In this document: piece by piece, positions 1-8,822 of the stretch
Numbering within the stretch: the stretch's first letter is position 1
How the letters are laid out: each line of letters starts with the position of its first letter
NCBI RefSeq assembly: GCF_004353915.1
Contig: NZ_SMRP01000001.1
Coordinates: 350,368 to 414,367, forward strand
Reading direction: 5' to 3'
Source: Paraburkholderia silviterrae
GTDB lineage: Bacteria > Pseudomonadota > Gammaproteobacteria > Burkholderiales > Burkholderiaceae
DNA length: 64,000 nt
The notes under the pieces: model-generated
The model's input: the letters and a program-made list of their open reading frames with translations, nothing else
Databases searched by the model: none
Told to the model about the DNA's origin: nothing
Position numbers and translations under genes: made by a program

Positions 1-94
1 CGGACGCCGCGTGGCGACAGACGCCCCGGAGCCACTCCGATTAAAGGTTAGTGGTCCACTGCGTCACACTGGCGGTTTGAGCGGCTTTCTTTTG

Positions 95-128
95 CCTACT
101 TTTCTTTGCCGCTGCAAAGAAAAGTAGG
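95..128. repeat. Perfect 15-bp inverted repeat (hairpin)
   Basis: Arms at 95-109 and 114-128 are exact reverse complements around a 4-base loop. The arm reads CCTACTTTTCTTTGC. It lies downstream of bceK and could end or protect that transcript, although no clear U-run follows. The flanking bases, including GTGCCGCCCCGCACAGGGG, resemble an intergenic repeat I recall from many Burkholderiales genomes; that is memory, not a search. I see no gene in 1-214. Confidence 0.7.
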
Positions 129-214
129 TGCCGCCCCGCACAGGGGTAACACTAATAGACCTACAAGAAAACAAGGAAAGGCCAAAGCGCCAATCCCACC
201 AAAAAAAACCCTAA

Positions 215-1384
215 TCAATGCACGCCATTCCCAACAGCAATCGCCTCCGCATAAACATCGGCCACGCGCTTCGCGATAACAGCGTTATCGAAATTCTCAC
301 GAGCATAAGTCTTGCAAGCCTCCTCGTCAGGCAACTTGATACGCCCTGAGAACGCAGCGTCGATACCCTCGGCAATCGCGGCGGCGCCGGTTTCCGGCAG
401 CACGAGGTCTTGCGAGAGACCGGCCACCGCTTCCGGCAAGCCGCCCACCGGCGTAACGAGCACTGGCGTCCCCGCCGACAGCGACTCCACGGTAATGAGC
501 CCAAAGCCCTCGAGCGCCACCGTAGGCACGACGCTCAACGTCGCAGCACGATAAAGCGAAGGCAGATGCGCGTCAGGCACAAACCCCAGCAGCTTGACGT
601 TATCGGTCAGGCCAGCTTCCTCGATACGCTGATTCAGCTCGGCTTCGAGCCGCCCGCGCCCAGCAATCAGCAACAGCACGTCCGGATGGCGCTGCTTCAC
701 CACCTTGATCGCATCGATCAGGTCTTCAAGACCCATACGCCGCACGAGCCGGCGCACGGCCAACACGATCGGACGATTCTGCGGCAGTTGCAGACGCAGC
801 CGCGCCTCGGCCCGCGTGCAAGCCGGATCGAAATGCGCGGTATCCACGCAGCCCGGCACGATGCGCACGCGCTCAGGCGAAATCGAATAGCGCTTCGTAA
901 GAATATCGCCGAAAGCCTTCGAGAGCACGATGAGCCGCGACGATCGTTCGTACACCGACTGTTCGAGCGAATGCTTGATACGCTGACTCAGCGTGGCCGC
1001 GCCTTCAACGAAGCTCTCGTCGGCCCAGGGGCCCTGGAAATGCGAAACCTGCGGAATGCCGCGCGTGACGTCGAGCCCGGGGAACGTGTACAGCGCGAAG
1101 TGCGAGGAAATCACATCAGGACGATGACGCTGAATCTCGCGGCGCAGCGCGCGGCGCGCGTCCATGAGCCGAAACGGCAAGGCGCGCGCAGCCGAGCCGA
1201 AGCCGTGAATCGCACCGCCGCTGTCTTCGGCCACCTTGGGCGAGCCGGCCACGACGCCGCGCACGTGCACGCCCGCGCCGGGCAGCGCCCCCACGAGCGA
1301 GTAATACATGCGGTCGAGCCCGCCCGCACGCTCCGGAAACCAGTGCATGCCGATCTGTAGCGAATGGATGGAATGTTTTGTCAT
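215..1384 (-). CDS. bceK: BceK-like family 4 glycosyltransferase
   Basis: A 389-residue glycosyltransferase of the GT4 (GT-B) type that probably adds one sugar of the cepacian repeat unit on the cytoplasmic face of the membrane. The N-terminal acceptor-side domain carries a GGLDR motif. The C-terminal nucleotide-sugar domain carries the E-x7-E signature in EGFGLITVE, followed by AGTPVLVTPVGGLPEAV. An ATG at 1384 is preceded by AAGGA. It is the last gene of the minus-strand bce run, 87 bases after bceJ. The symbol rests on family and on the exact order of the locus; the donor and acceptor sugars cannot be read from sequence. Confidence 0.85.
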   Translation of the reverse strand: MTKHSIHSLQIGMHWFPERAGGLDRMYYSLVGALPGAGVHVRGVVAGSPKVAEDSGGAIHGFGSAARALPFRLMDARRALRREIQRHRPDVISSHFALYTFPGLDVTRGIPQVSHFQGPWADESFVEGAATLSQRIKHSLEQSVYERSSRLIVLSKAFGDILTKRYSISPERVRIVPGCVDTAHFDPACTRAEARLRLQLPQNRPIVLAVRRLVRRMGLEDLIDAIKVVKQRHPDVLLLIAGRGRLEAELNQRIEEAGLTDNVKLLGFVPDAHLPSLYRAATLSVVPTVALEGFGLITVESLSAGTPVLVTPVGGLPEAVAGLSQDLVLPETGAAAIAEGIDAAFSGRIKLPDEEACKTYARENFDNAVIAKRVADVYAEAIAVGNGVH

Positions 1385-1428
1385 CTCTCGTATCCTTGTT
1401 ATGCCCGTGTGCCGGTCAATTGACGGCG

Positions 1429-1460
1429 AATTGCTGGCAAATTGCTGGCAAATTGCTGGC
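1429..1460. repeat. 11-bp tandem repeat, about 3 copies
   Basis: The unit TTGCTGGCAAA repeats at 1431, 1442 and 1453 (the last copy is partial). It lies between bceJ and bceK, starting 12 bases past the bceJ stop in the direction of transcription. It is one of several short arrays in this window placed at gene 3' ends. Confidence 0.85.
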
Positions 1461-1471
1461 TGATATGAGTT

Positions 1472-2716
1472 TCAGGGAATCTCAGCGCGCCGCAGCGTCT
1501 GAGCGCCTGGCAGCGGCTGCGCCGCGAAGTTGTGTTCTGCTCCGCGCTGTTCGTCCCGCGCTTCGTTGCGCACGGTTGCGCCCGCGTCGCCGGCCAATTG
1601 GCGATACAGCGCGATATATTGCGCGGCCATGCGCGCCCAGCCGAACTCTCCGGCCAGTTGCGCGGCGGCCTCGCCCATGGCGAGGCGGCGCGGCGTGTCG
1701 TCGGCGAGTTGCAGGATTGCTTTGGCGAGCGCCGGCACGTCGTCCGGGTCATCGAGCACGATGCCGCAATCAGGCGTGATGACCTCCGCCCCGCCTGCAG
1801 TCTGCGCCGTCACCACGGGCAGGCCCGCGGCCAGCGCTTCCAGCAACGAGAGGCTCATTGCTTCGTAGCGCGAAGGAAATACGTAGGCATCGACGCTGCG
1901 CATCAGGATCGGCATCTCGCGCACGAGGCCAAGAAAGTGCACACGCGAGGCAATGCCCAGCTCCCGCGCCATTTCCGGGTACGGGCTGCCGGGCAGATAG
2001 CCCGCCACCGCCAGATGCACGCGCTCGGGCAGTTGCTTGAGCGCATGCAGCACCGTCCCCAGGTTCTTGCGCGGCGTGCGCAAATCGCCCACGAAAAACA
2101 GCAGGAATTTGTCGGCTGGCAGCTCGAACTTCGCGCGGTCGGCACTGGCCGACGCAAAGGCGCGCGTATCCACGCCGTTGTAAATCACGTCGAGCCGCTC
2201 GACGGGGTTGCCGCCCGATGCGACGATCTCGTCGGCCACCTTGCGCGAGACGGCCGCGATCACGCGCGAGCGCCGGTAGGCCCAGCGCTCGAGCACCGCG
2301 TTCGCGCGCGTGTAGATGTACTGGTACGCCGACCATACGCCGCCCGTAAGGCCGAACGGGTAATACTTGCTGCGTCCCCAGCCGCCGTGCACGAAGTGCG
2401 CGGTGTTGACGTCGGCATGGGCCCACGTGATGAAGCCGTTCACATGCAGCACGTCGTATTCGCGCTGATGGCGGCGCAGCCACAGCGCGCTCTTGAGCGC
2501 GAACACTTGCTGGCGCAGCAGGTTGGTCGGCCACGCGCGCGAAGGCTGCACCGGCACCCATTTCACTTTCGGATGCGCAAGCAGCTCCGGCGCGACATGC
2601 GAGGCCACCAGCGTGACCTCGAATCCTTCGTCGAGCGCCGCGCGCGCGATTTCATGATTGACGCGCCCCTGGCCGTCGTTGTGGCGCACCACGTGCGTGA
2701 CAATTGCGACTCTCAA
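1472..2716 (-). CDS. bceJ: BceJ-like family 4 glycosyltransferase
   Basis: A 414-residue GT4-type glycosyltransferase assigned to cepacian repeat-unit assembly. It has the typical start RVAIVTHVV and the C-terminal E-x7-E motif EAMSLSLLE, followed by AAGLPVVTAQTAGGAEVI. The start chosen is TTG at 2716. It overlaps the bceI stop as TTGA, has AGGGGG 8-9 bases upstream, and begins exactly where family homology should. The frame is open further upstream to 2878, but that part lies wholly inside bceI and looks like non-coding read-through. Cytoplasmic; acts with BceG, H and K. The sugar specificity is not readable. Confidence 0.85.
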   Translation of the reverse strand: MRVAIVTHVVRHNDGQGRVNHEIARAALDEGFEVTLVASHVAPELLAHPKVKWVPVQPSRAWPTNLLRQQVFALKSALWLRRHQREYDVLHVNGFITWAHADVNTAHFVHGGWGRSKYYPFGLTGGVWSAYQYIYTRANAVLERWAYRRSRVIAAVSRKVADEIVASGGNPVERLDVIYNGVDTRAFASASADRAKFELPADKFLLFFVGDLRTPRKNLGTVLHALKQLPERVHLAVAGYLPGSPYPEMARELGIASRVHFLGLVREMPILMRSVDAYVFPSRYEAMSLSLLEALAAGLPVVTAQTAGGAEVITPDCGIVLDDPDDVPALAKAILQLADDTPRRLAMGEAAAQLAGEFGWARMAAQYIALYRQLAGDAGATVRNEARDEQRGAEHNFAAQPLPGAQTLRRAEIP

Positions 2717-4254
2717 TCGGAAATCCCCCTGTTCCGGGCCTGGAGGCGAGTCAGCTTGCTCCAGTGTCCCGCGCTGAGAATGGAAAACACACTCGAAAAC
2801 AGCAGCAGACCACCCGTGCCCACCAGCGAGTTGGTGAACACGAGCATCGCGAAGATCGACACGGTGAGGCTCAGGCACGCGCAGACGTAGCGGTCGTCAG
2901 GCATGCTCAAAGAGATGCGCACCGCGCGCGCAATGAGCCACAGCACGCCGGACATGTACATCAGCGTGCCGGGCCAGCCGAGCACGAACGGAATGTTCAT
3001 CACGCCGCTGTCGAAGCTGCCGTATTGGCCGAGCTGGCCGTTGTTGCTCGAAAGCTTGGTCGATGCGCCGGTGGCGCCCAGGCCCTCGCCCGTCACATCG
3101 GTGAAGGCCTTCTTCGCGAAGTCGGCATAAAACTGGTTACGCGCCGCATAGCTCTGGTCGTCTTTCAGGTTCACGAGCGTATTCAGGCGCTGCTGCATGC
3201 GGTCGGCCACCGGGCCGAAGGTGAGCAGCGGCACGCACACGCCCGCCAGCACGAGCGCGCTCACGATGATGCGAATGCGCACCTTGTTGCTCGACTTCAT
3301 CAGCTGGATCACCATGGCGATCGCCCAGCCGCCCCATGTCGAGCGCACCAGCGAGAGTGCGAACGAGAAGAAGCCGAACGCCGCTGCGACCCAGCGCACG
3401 CGGTGCTTCGCGGCCATCACGAGCACCATCGCGCCCATCATCGCGAACGCGAACGGGCCCGAGGAGTTCATCGTGCTGAACACGCGCACCCCGAGCGGCA
3501 CCGGGTCGCCCTGCGAATTCATGTCGGAGCCGATCATCCACATGGCATCCCACGGCGGCATGATGAAGAACTGCACGAGACCGTAGGCGCCCATCACGAG
3601 CATGCCGTAGATGAAGGTGTTCACGATGGTGTCGCGGCACTCGGGGTACTGACGCGTGAGCACCATGATGTGAAAGCCGATCAGGAACGGATAGATCCAG
3701 TTCGCCAGATCGTAGACGGCCGCGGCGGGGCCGCTCGCCACCACGCCCACGACGAAGCCGTAGCCGATGCCGAAGAGCGCGAGCAAGATTGGCAGCCCGC
3801 GGCGCTGCGCGAGCATCGGGTAATAGCGCAGCAGCGAAAGCCCGCTGATCATCGTGACCGCGAGCGGCGCAACCTGAATCAGGCTCGTGGGCGTGAAGCC
3901 GCCCTTGCCGAAGTCGGCGAGACGGCGCACTTCGGGGCTCAGAAACCACAGCCACCACATGAAGCCGATATAGCGGACCGGATTCACGAAGTAGAGCCAA
4001 AAGCCCACGGCGATGGCGAGCACCGGAAACGCGAGCGTGAGCACCGTGCCCTGGTGCGCAATGATCAGGAGCGTGGTGAAGGTCCACAGCGCGATCACCG
4101 GCAGCGTATCGCGGCCGAGCGCGCTGCGCAGGCCCCGGCGCCTGGGCGCGACCGGTGCCGGCGCGCTCGCGGGCGCGGCGCGCACGGTGATGGGCCGGGA
4201 AGGCCGCGGCGGCGGCGGCGGAGCCGGAACGGTGGATGGAATTCGCATGATCAC
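2713..4254 (-). CDS. bceI: BceI-like polysaccharide polymerase (Wzy type)
   Basis: An integral membrane protein of about 513 residues with a Pro/Arg-rich cytoplasmic N-terminus (to about residue 45) followed by roughly ten or more hydrophobic segments, the first being LPVIALWTFTTLLII. Size, topology and position fit the O-antigen-polymerase-type enzyme that links cepacian heptasaccharides in the periplasm. These enzymes have little conserved sequence, so the call leans on context. The GTG at 4254 overlaps the bceH stop (GTGA). An ATG two codons later (4248) has GGGA at better spacing and may be the true start. Confidence 0.8.
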   Translation of the reverse strand: MIMRIPSTVPAPPPPPRPSRPITVRAAPASAPAPVAPRRRGLRSALGRDTLPVIALWTFTTLLIIAHQGTVLTLAFPVLAIAVGFWLYFVNPVRYIGFMWWLWFLSPEVRRLADFGKGGFTPTSLIQVAPLAVTMISGLSLLRYYPMLAQRRGLPILLALFGIGYGFVVGVVASGPAAAVYDLANWIYPFLIGFHIMVLTRQYPECRDTIVNTFIYGMLVMGAYGLVQFFIMPPWDAMWMIGSDMNSQGDPVPLGVRVFSTMNSSGPFAFAMMGAMVLVMAAKHRVRWVAAAFGFFSFALSLVRSTWGGWAIAMVIQLMKSSNKVRIRIIVSALVLAGVCVPLLTFGPVADRMQQRLNTLVNLKDDQSYAARNQFYADFAKKAFTDVTGEGLGATGASTKLSSNNGQLGQYGSFDSGVMNIPFVLGWPGTLMYMSGVLWLIARAVRISLSMPDDRYVCACLSLTVSIFAMLVFTNSLVGTGGLLLFSSVFSILSAGHWSKLTRLQARNRGISD

Positions 4255-5408
4255 ATCCCGCCCGACGCTTGACTCGAAGCCCGCACGCCCGACGCCACGC
4301 CCGCACTTGCAGGCTGCGCCACGCGCGGATCGCGCTCGCGCATCATCTCGCGCGTGAGTTGCGCGTGCTGGCGTGCGAAGTTCTCAGTCGTGAGATCGCG
4401 CGTGGTCAGTTGCTCGCAGGCCTCGCGCGCCTGGGCAAGCGCGCGCGCGGGATCGCCGACGAGCGCATTCACGGCCTCGCGCAACTGCTGCGCATTGAAA
4501 GGCTCGACGTAGAACGCGGCCTTTTCGTCGAAGTAGTCTTCGAGCGCGCCCACCTTCGTCACGATCATCGGCTTGCCGAGCGCCGCCGCTTCGAGCATCA
4601 CCGTGATGCCCGACGCGTGCGTATTGGGGCGCAGCGGCACGACGATGATATCGGCCCAGTCATAAAGCGCATGCTGCTGCTGGATGCCGGAGACGCGCAC
4701 GATCTCCACGTTCGACGCGCGCGCCGATGCCGGCAAACGCCTGCGCGTGGCGATGCGCACCTGATAGCGCGCGTCGTTGCCGAGCGCGCCCGCGAGCGTG
4801 GTCCAGTCGCGGTCGCGGTCATTGCCGATGCCGGCCACGCGCACGGGCGTGTTCGGCTTCCAATGCGACGGCGGACACAGCGGAAAATCGTTGGTGTTCA
4901 GGCCGTAGAGCACGTGGCGCGCATCGCGGCCGAAAAACTCGCCGCACAGCGCTGCATTCTCGCTCGCGAGCGTGGTCAGCAGGTCGGCGCGCGAGAGCAG
5001 ACGGCGGTAGAACGCGCGGCGCAACGCACCGTAGCCGGGCCAGCGGTCGAGCAGCCACACGCTTTGCGCGAGCAGCAGCGGGCGCGCGCCGCCCTTCTTC
5101 GCATTCATGAGCAGAACTAACGCCACGGCCAGGTGCTCCTGCTCCGTGTGCGTCCAGATCACGTCCGAATCGAGAATCGCGCGGCGGTTGCGCCACGCGT
5201 GAATGAAGTCGAAGCCGAGTGCGGCCTTCAGCGCCCGGCGCGCGAAGCGCACCGGCGTGCTCTCGCTCGTGTCCTGCGCGTAATTAAGCACGAACTCCGC
5301 CGACTCCGCGTGATGGTAGCCGTACAGGGAGCCGATGTTCTCACCCTTGCGGTAACGGCGCGGGTCGGCGCCATAAAAGAGGTGGACGTGGACTTGCGTA
5401 CCGCTCAT
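4251..5408 (-). CDS. bceH: BceH-like glycosyltransferase (GT-B fold)
   Basis: A 385-residue protein with a GT-B C-terminal domain (VVPLRPNTHASGITVMLEAAALGKPMIV), placed in the cepacian run between bceG and bceI. The start is an ATG with a near-perfect GGAGGA six bases upstream. The first Glu of the usual GT4 E-x7-E pair is absent (ASGITVMLE), so the catalytic geometry may differ from BceJ and BceK. A 161-base gap separates it from bceG and holds a 16-bp perfect palindrome (5475-5490) and a hairpin element. The gene overlaps bceI by 4 bases. Predicted to be cytoplasmic or peripheral to the membrane. Confidence 0.85.
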   Translation of the reverse strand: MSGTQVHVHLFYGADPRRYRKGENIGSLYGYHHAESAEFVLNYAQDTSESTPVRFARRALKAALGFDFIHAWRNRRAILDSDVIWTHTEQEHLAVALVLLMNAKKGGARPLLLAQSVWLLDRWPGYGALRRAFYRRLLSRADLLTTLASENAALCGEFFGRDARHVLYGLNTNDFPLCPPSHWKPNTPVRVAGIGNDRDRDWTTLAGALGNDARYQVRIATRRRLPASARASNVEIVRVSGIQQQHALYDWADIIVVPLRPNTHASGITVMLEAAALGKPMIVTKVGALEDYFDEKAAFYVEPFNAQQLREAVNALVGDPARALAQAREACEQLTTRDLTTENFARQHAQLTREMMRERDPRVAQPASAGVASGVRASSQASGGM

Positions 5409-5537
5409 TCAAGGTCCTCCGTTGAATCGATTGCAAAATGCGCGTGAAGCGCCGGCCCAAATTGGCCGGGTCGCGCCAGACCGGTCTGGCCTGATCCGCC
5501 TGAAACGCCCCGCAACGCGCGAGGCGCGATGCGCTTT

Positions 5538-5566
5538 AGGGCCTGCTATTAGCTTGAACAGGCCCC
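5538..5566. repeat. Palindromic element, copy 1 (after bceG)
   Basis: GGGCCTG (5539-5545) pairs with CAGGCCC (5559-5565) around a 13-base loop, starting 4 bases past the bceG stop. The same element, in the opposite orientation and differing at only two internal positions, lies at 54982-55011 directly after the tssA stop. It may act as an attenuator or as a 3'-end stabiliser between bceG and bceH. Confidence 0.75.
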
Positions 5567-5569
5567 GGG

Positions 5570-6496
5570 TCAGGCGATTGCGCGACGCGCCTCGCGCGCG
5601 CCGCCACGCACCGCGCGCCAGCGCGCGAACGCGACGGAAGGTGAGCCCGCGCGCAATGCGCTCAGGCCCGTGTGCAGCAGGCCCGGGTAGACACGGGTGC
5701 CGATGAGTGCCCACCACCACCACGCCGCCTCGCGATGCAGCGGCGAAAGATGGCCGCGCAGGATCAGGTGGAAGTTGTAGGCGGCGTTGCGGATCGAGGC
5801 GAGCGTCTGCGCATTGCGCGGATCCTCGCCGGGACGCGCCGCGGGGAAATGGTCGACGGCCACGCGCGGGTCGTACACGAGCTTCCAGCCCGCGTGCTTC
5901 ACGCTCATGCTGAACGCCATGTCGTTGTGCGTCTGCGCGCCGCTGCCGCGCAGGCGCCGGTCGAAGCGCAGCTCGCCGATCGCCGCGCGCCGGTAGCTCA
6001 TGTTCGCCCCCTTGAGCAGATCGACCTCGCGCGCTTCGCCCACGCCCAGGTGGTGATTGCCGACGATGCGGCCCGAGGGCTGCACGCGCCCCACGAGCGT
6101 GCGCTCGCCGTCCAGCACGCGGCCCTCTTCGTGGACCCAGTCGCGCCCGCCGAGCGCACCGAGCTTTTCGTCGGACTCGAAGTGAGCCGCGATGCGCGCG
6201 ACCCAGTCGGCATGTGGCGCGGCATCGTCGTCGGTGATGGCGATCACGTCGCCTGTCGCGGCTTCGAGGCCGCGGTTGAGCGCGGCCACCTGCCCCGGCT
6301 CCTCCACGGTCGCCACCTCCACGTTGAGCACGCGAGGCGTCACGTGCTCCGCGAGACACGCATGCGTGGCTTCGTCGTCGGCGCGCGCCACTACCACGAT
6401 CTGCTCCGGCGTGCGCTGCTGGCGCAGCAGCGCCGAGAGGCAGCGCGCCAGATCGTCAGGACGCCGATACGTCGGCACGAGCACGGTCACTTTCAT
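5570..6496 (-). CDS. bceG: BceG-like family 2 glycosyltransferase
   Basis: A 308-residue GT-A fold glycosyltransferase. The N-terminus VTVLVPTYRRPDDLARCL is classic GT2, and an aspartate-rich metal-binding motif ITDDDAAP follows at about residue 90. The N-terminal two thirds hold the catalytic domain; the basic C-terminal tail may sit against the membrane. In the cepacian scheme BceG is one of the enzymes extending the lipid-linked repeat after BceB has added glucose. It starts 43 bases after bceF and its stop is followed at once by a hairpin element. Confidence 0.88.
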   Translation of the reverse strand: MKVTVLVPTYRRPDDLARCLSALLRQQRTPEQIVVVARADDEATHACLAEHVTPRVLNVEVATVEEPGQVAALNRGLEAATGDVIAITDDDAAPHADWVARIAAHFESDEKLGALGGRDWVHEEGRVLDGERTLVGRVQPSGRIVGNHHLGVGEAREVDLLKGANMSYRRAAIGELRFDRRLRGSGAQTHNDMAFSMSVKHAGWKLVYDPRVAVDHFPAARPGEDPRNAQTLASIRNAAYNFHLILRGHLSPLHREAAWWWWALIGTRVYPGLLHTGLSALRAGSPSVAFARWRAVRGGAREARRAIA

Positions 6497-6539
6497 CGCG
6501 CTTTTCTCCGTTGTTTCGACTGTGCGGTTGCCTTGCCCA

Positions 6540-8771
6540 TCAGGCGCTCAGGTATTCCTGCACGGAGGTATAGCCGTACGCGTACTTGCCGTGCGCGCGC
6601 GCCGGCACGCCATTGAAGATCCCGCCGGTCACGTGCACGCCCGCAGTACGCAGACGCTTGAGCGTATCGGCGATTTCGGCATCCGTATGGATTCCCGAGC
6701 GCAGCACGAGGAACGTCGATCCCGCATGGCCGCTGAGGATGGCGGCATCGGTCACGGCGAGCACCGGCGGCGTATCCACGAGCAGGATGTCGTAGCGCTT
6801 CGAAAGCCCATCGAGATACTGGCTCAGGCGCGGCGACATCAAGAGCTCGGACGGATTCGGCGGGCGGCGGCCGCACGAGATGAAGTGCAGGTTGTCCACT
6901 TCAGTCGCGCGAATCGCCTCGTCCAGCGAAATCTGGCCGGAGAGCAGCTCGGAGAAGCCGTTGGCCTGCGGGCCGCCCAGGTAGCGCTCGAGCGCGCCGC
7001 GGCGCATGTCGCCGTCGATCATCAGCACGCGCTTGCCCGAGTGGGCGAGCAGCACGGCCAGGTTCGCCGTGAGGAAGCTCTTGCCCACGCCCGGCACCGA
7101 GCCGGTCAGGACGACTACGTGATTGCGCGCATCCATGATGCTGAACTGCAGCGAGGTGCGCAGCGAGCGCAGGCTCTCGATCGTGAGGTCCTTGGGCGCC
7201 GCGTTCGCGAGCACTTCGCGCAGGCGGTTGCCGCCGCGCACGGGTGCGCGCTTTTCGAGCGCGCCCTGCTCCGCCGAGAGCGGCACGAGACCGTAGACGG
7301 GCAGATCGAAGGTGCGCTCGATCTGGTCCGGATCGACGATGCCCTTGAACATGTTCCGGCGCATCAGCACGAAGCCGGTGCCGAGAATGAGGCCGAGCAT
7401 CGCGGCCGCCGAGATGATGAGCAGCTTCTTCGGCTTCGAAGGCGCGCCCGGGCGCATCGCCGGGTCGACGATATGGACGTTGCCGCCCGTGCCCACGCGC
7501 TGCACCGAAAGCTCCTGGATACGATTGAGCAGCAGCACGTAGATGTCTTCCGCCACCTTCGCGTCGCGTTGCAGCTGCACGGCCTTCACTTCGGTGGCCG
7601 GCAAGTCGCGGAACTTCGTGTCGTACTTCGCGCGCTCGCCTTGCAATTGCGCGAGCTGCTGGCGCGCCGCGATCAGCACCGGATGCTGGTCGCCGAAGCG
7701 CTGCTGGAGCGAGGCGATCTGCAGTTGCAGCGCCGAGATCTGCTGCTCGTACTGCACGCTGCCGTCCAGGTAGATCTTGGCTTCGTCGCTCGCGTTGATC
7801 GAGCCGGACTTGCTCTGATACGCGGTGAGCGCGGCTTCGGCGTTCTCGAGGTCGGCCTTCAGGCGCGGCTGCTCGCTGCGCAGGAAGTCGAGCATCTTGC
7901 TCGCGTCGGCTTGCTTGGTCTGCACGTGCTCGCGCAGATACGAAAGCGCAACGGCGTTGGCGATATCGGCCGCGGCTTGCGGGTCGGTGCCTTCGAGCGC
8001 GATGTCGATCACGCCCGTCTGCTTGCCCTGCTCCTGAACCTTCACGGCGCTCTGGAACGCCGAGACCGCATCGAGGTCGTTCATGCGCACGACCTTGAAG
8101 CGCTCGCCCGGACGCGCCTTGAGTTCGTTCACGAGCAGCGTGATGCCGCCGCCCTGCTCGCGCGTGCCAACCGCGCCTTCGAGCAGGCGGCCGCCGTCGG
8201 GCCCGGATATCACGTAGCGGTTGTCGTCGAGCGCGGTGAGCGTGAGCTTCTTGCCTTCTAGCTCGGGCGCCACCTGGATCGAGTCGATGTTGAGGACTTC
8301 ACCGCCCCACGCGTAGTCCTTGAGGCCGAACCACGGATGCGCGGGCGAGCCCGGCGTCGCGAGACGCGCGGCCAGGCTCCCGATGACGGGCAGCGTGACC
8401 GGCGCGGCCGAGAAGTTCAGCTTGAACTGCTTGACGACCGGCTCGAGCACGCTGCGGCTCTGGATCATCTGGATTTCGGCGTCGGTCGGCAGGCTGCCCT
8501 GCTGTCCGCTCGTGACGTTCGCGCCGGACTGCGTCTGCGTGAGCGCCTGGGACGTGTAGTCCTGCTGCTCGACGCGGACCTGCGTGTCGGCCGTATAGAC
8601 CGGCTTGGCCACGAAGCAATAGAACACCGCTGCGCCGACAACGACTGCCGCGATCGCGATGAGCCAGCCGATGTCGTCGAAGATGACGCGCAGCAACTGG
8701 CCGAGGACGACGTCCTCTTCCTCTGTGCGGGCCGCCGGGGCCGGCTGACTGATGGCTTGTTGCATACTCAC
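6540..8771 (-). CDS. bceF: BceF-like bacterial tyrosine autokinase / chain-length regulator
   Basis: An inner-membrane Wzc-type protein of 743 residues. It has a first membrane segment near 35-55, a periplasmic Wzz/GNVR-type region with predicted coiled coil, a second membrane segment near 455-475, and a cytoplasmic BY-kinase domain. Visible motifs are Walker A GSVPGVGKS (557-565), Walker A' VLMIDGDM (582-589) and Walker B ILLVDTPP (662-669). The C-terminal tyrosine cluster, Tyr730, 732, 734 and 740, is the usual autophosphorylation site. BceD is the expected phosphatase and BceE the outer-membrane partner. The numbering uses the GTG at 8771 (GGGA seven bases upstream); an ATG at 8765 is possible. 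Confidence 0.92.
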   Translation of the reverse strand: MSMQQAISQPAPAARTEEEDVVLGQLLRVIFDDIGWLIAIAAVVVGAAVFYCFVAKPVYTADTQVRVEQQDYTSQALTQTQSGANVTSGQQGSLPTDAEIQMIQSRSVLEPVVKQFKLNFSAAPVTLPVIGSLAARLATPGSPAHPWFGLKDYAWGGEVLNIDSIQVAPELEGKKLTLTALDDNRYVISGPDGGRLLEGAVGTREQGGGITLLVNELKARPGERFKVVRMNDLDAVSAFQSAVKVQEQGKQTGVIDIALEGTDPQAAADIANAVALSYLREHVQTKQADASKMLDFLRSEQPRLKADLENAEAALTAYQSKSGSINASDEAKIYLDGSVQYEQQISALQLQIASLQQRFGDQHPVLIAARQQLAQLQGERAKYDTKFRDLPATEVKAVQLQRDAKVAEDIYVLLLNRIQELSVQRVGTGGNVHIVDPAMRPGAPSKPKKLLIISAAAMLGLILGTGFVLMRRNMFKGIVDPDQIERTFDLPVYGLVPLSAEQGALEKRAPVRGGNRLREVLANAAPKDLTIESLRSLRTSLQFSIMDARNHVVVLTGSVPGVGKSFLTANLAVLLAHSGKRVLMIDGDMRRGALERYLGGPQANGFSELLSGQISLDEAIRATEVDNLHFISCGRRPPNPSELLMSPRLSQYLDGLSKRYDILLVDTPPVLAVTDAAILSGHAGSTFLVLRSGIHTDAEIADTLKRLRTAGVHVTGGIFNGVPARAHGKYAYGYTSVQEYLSA

Positions 8772-8822
8772 GATTCGATCCCGTTTTAACTCATGTTGCG
8801 AGAAGAGAATGCCCGCGCGCGC

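Noticed and set aside
6192..8261. A 689-codon open frame on the plus strand opposite bceF
   Set aside because: Same antisense effect; no family features and no ribosome binding site, while bceF is complete.
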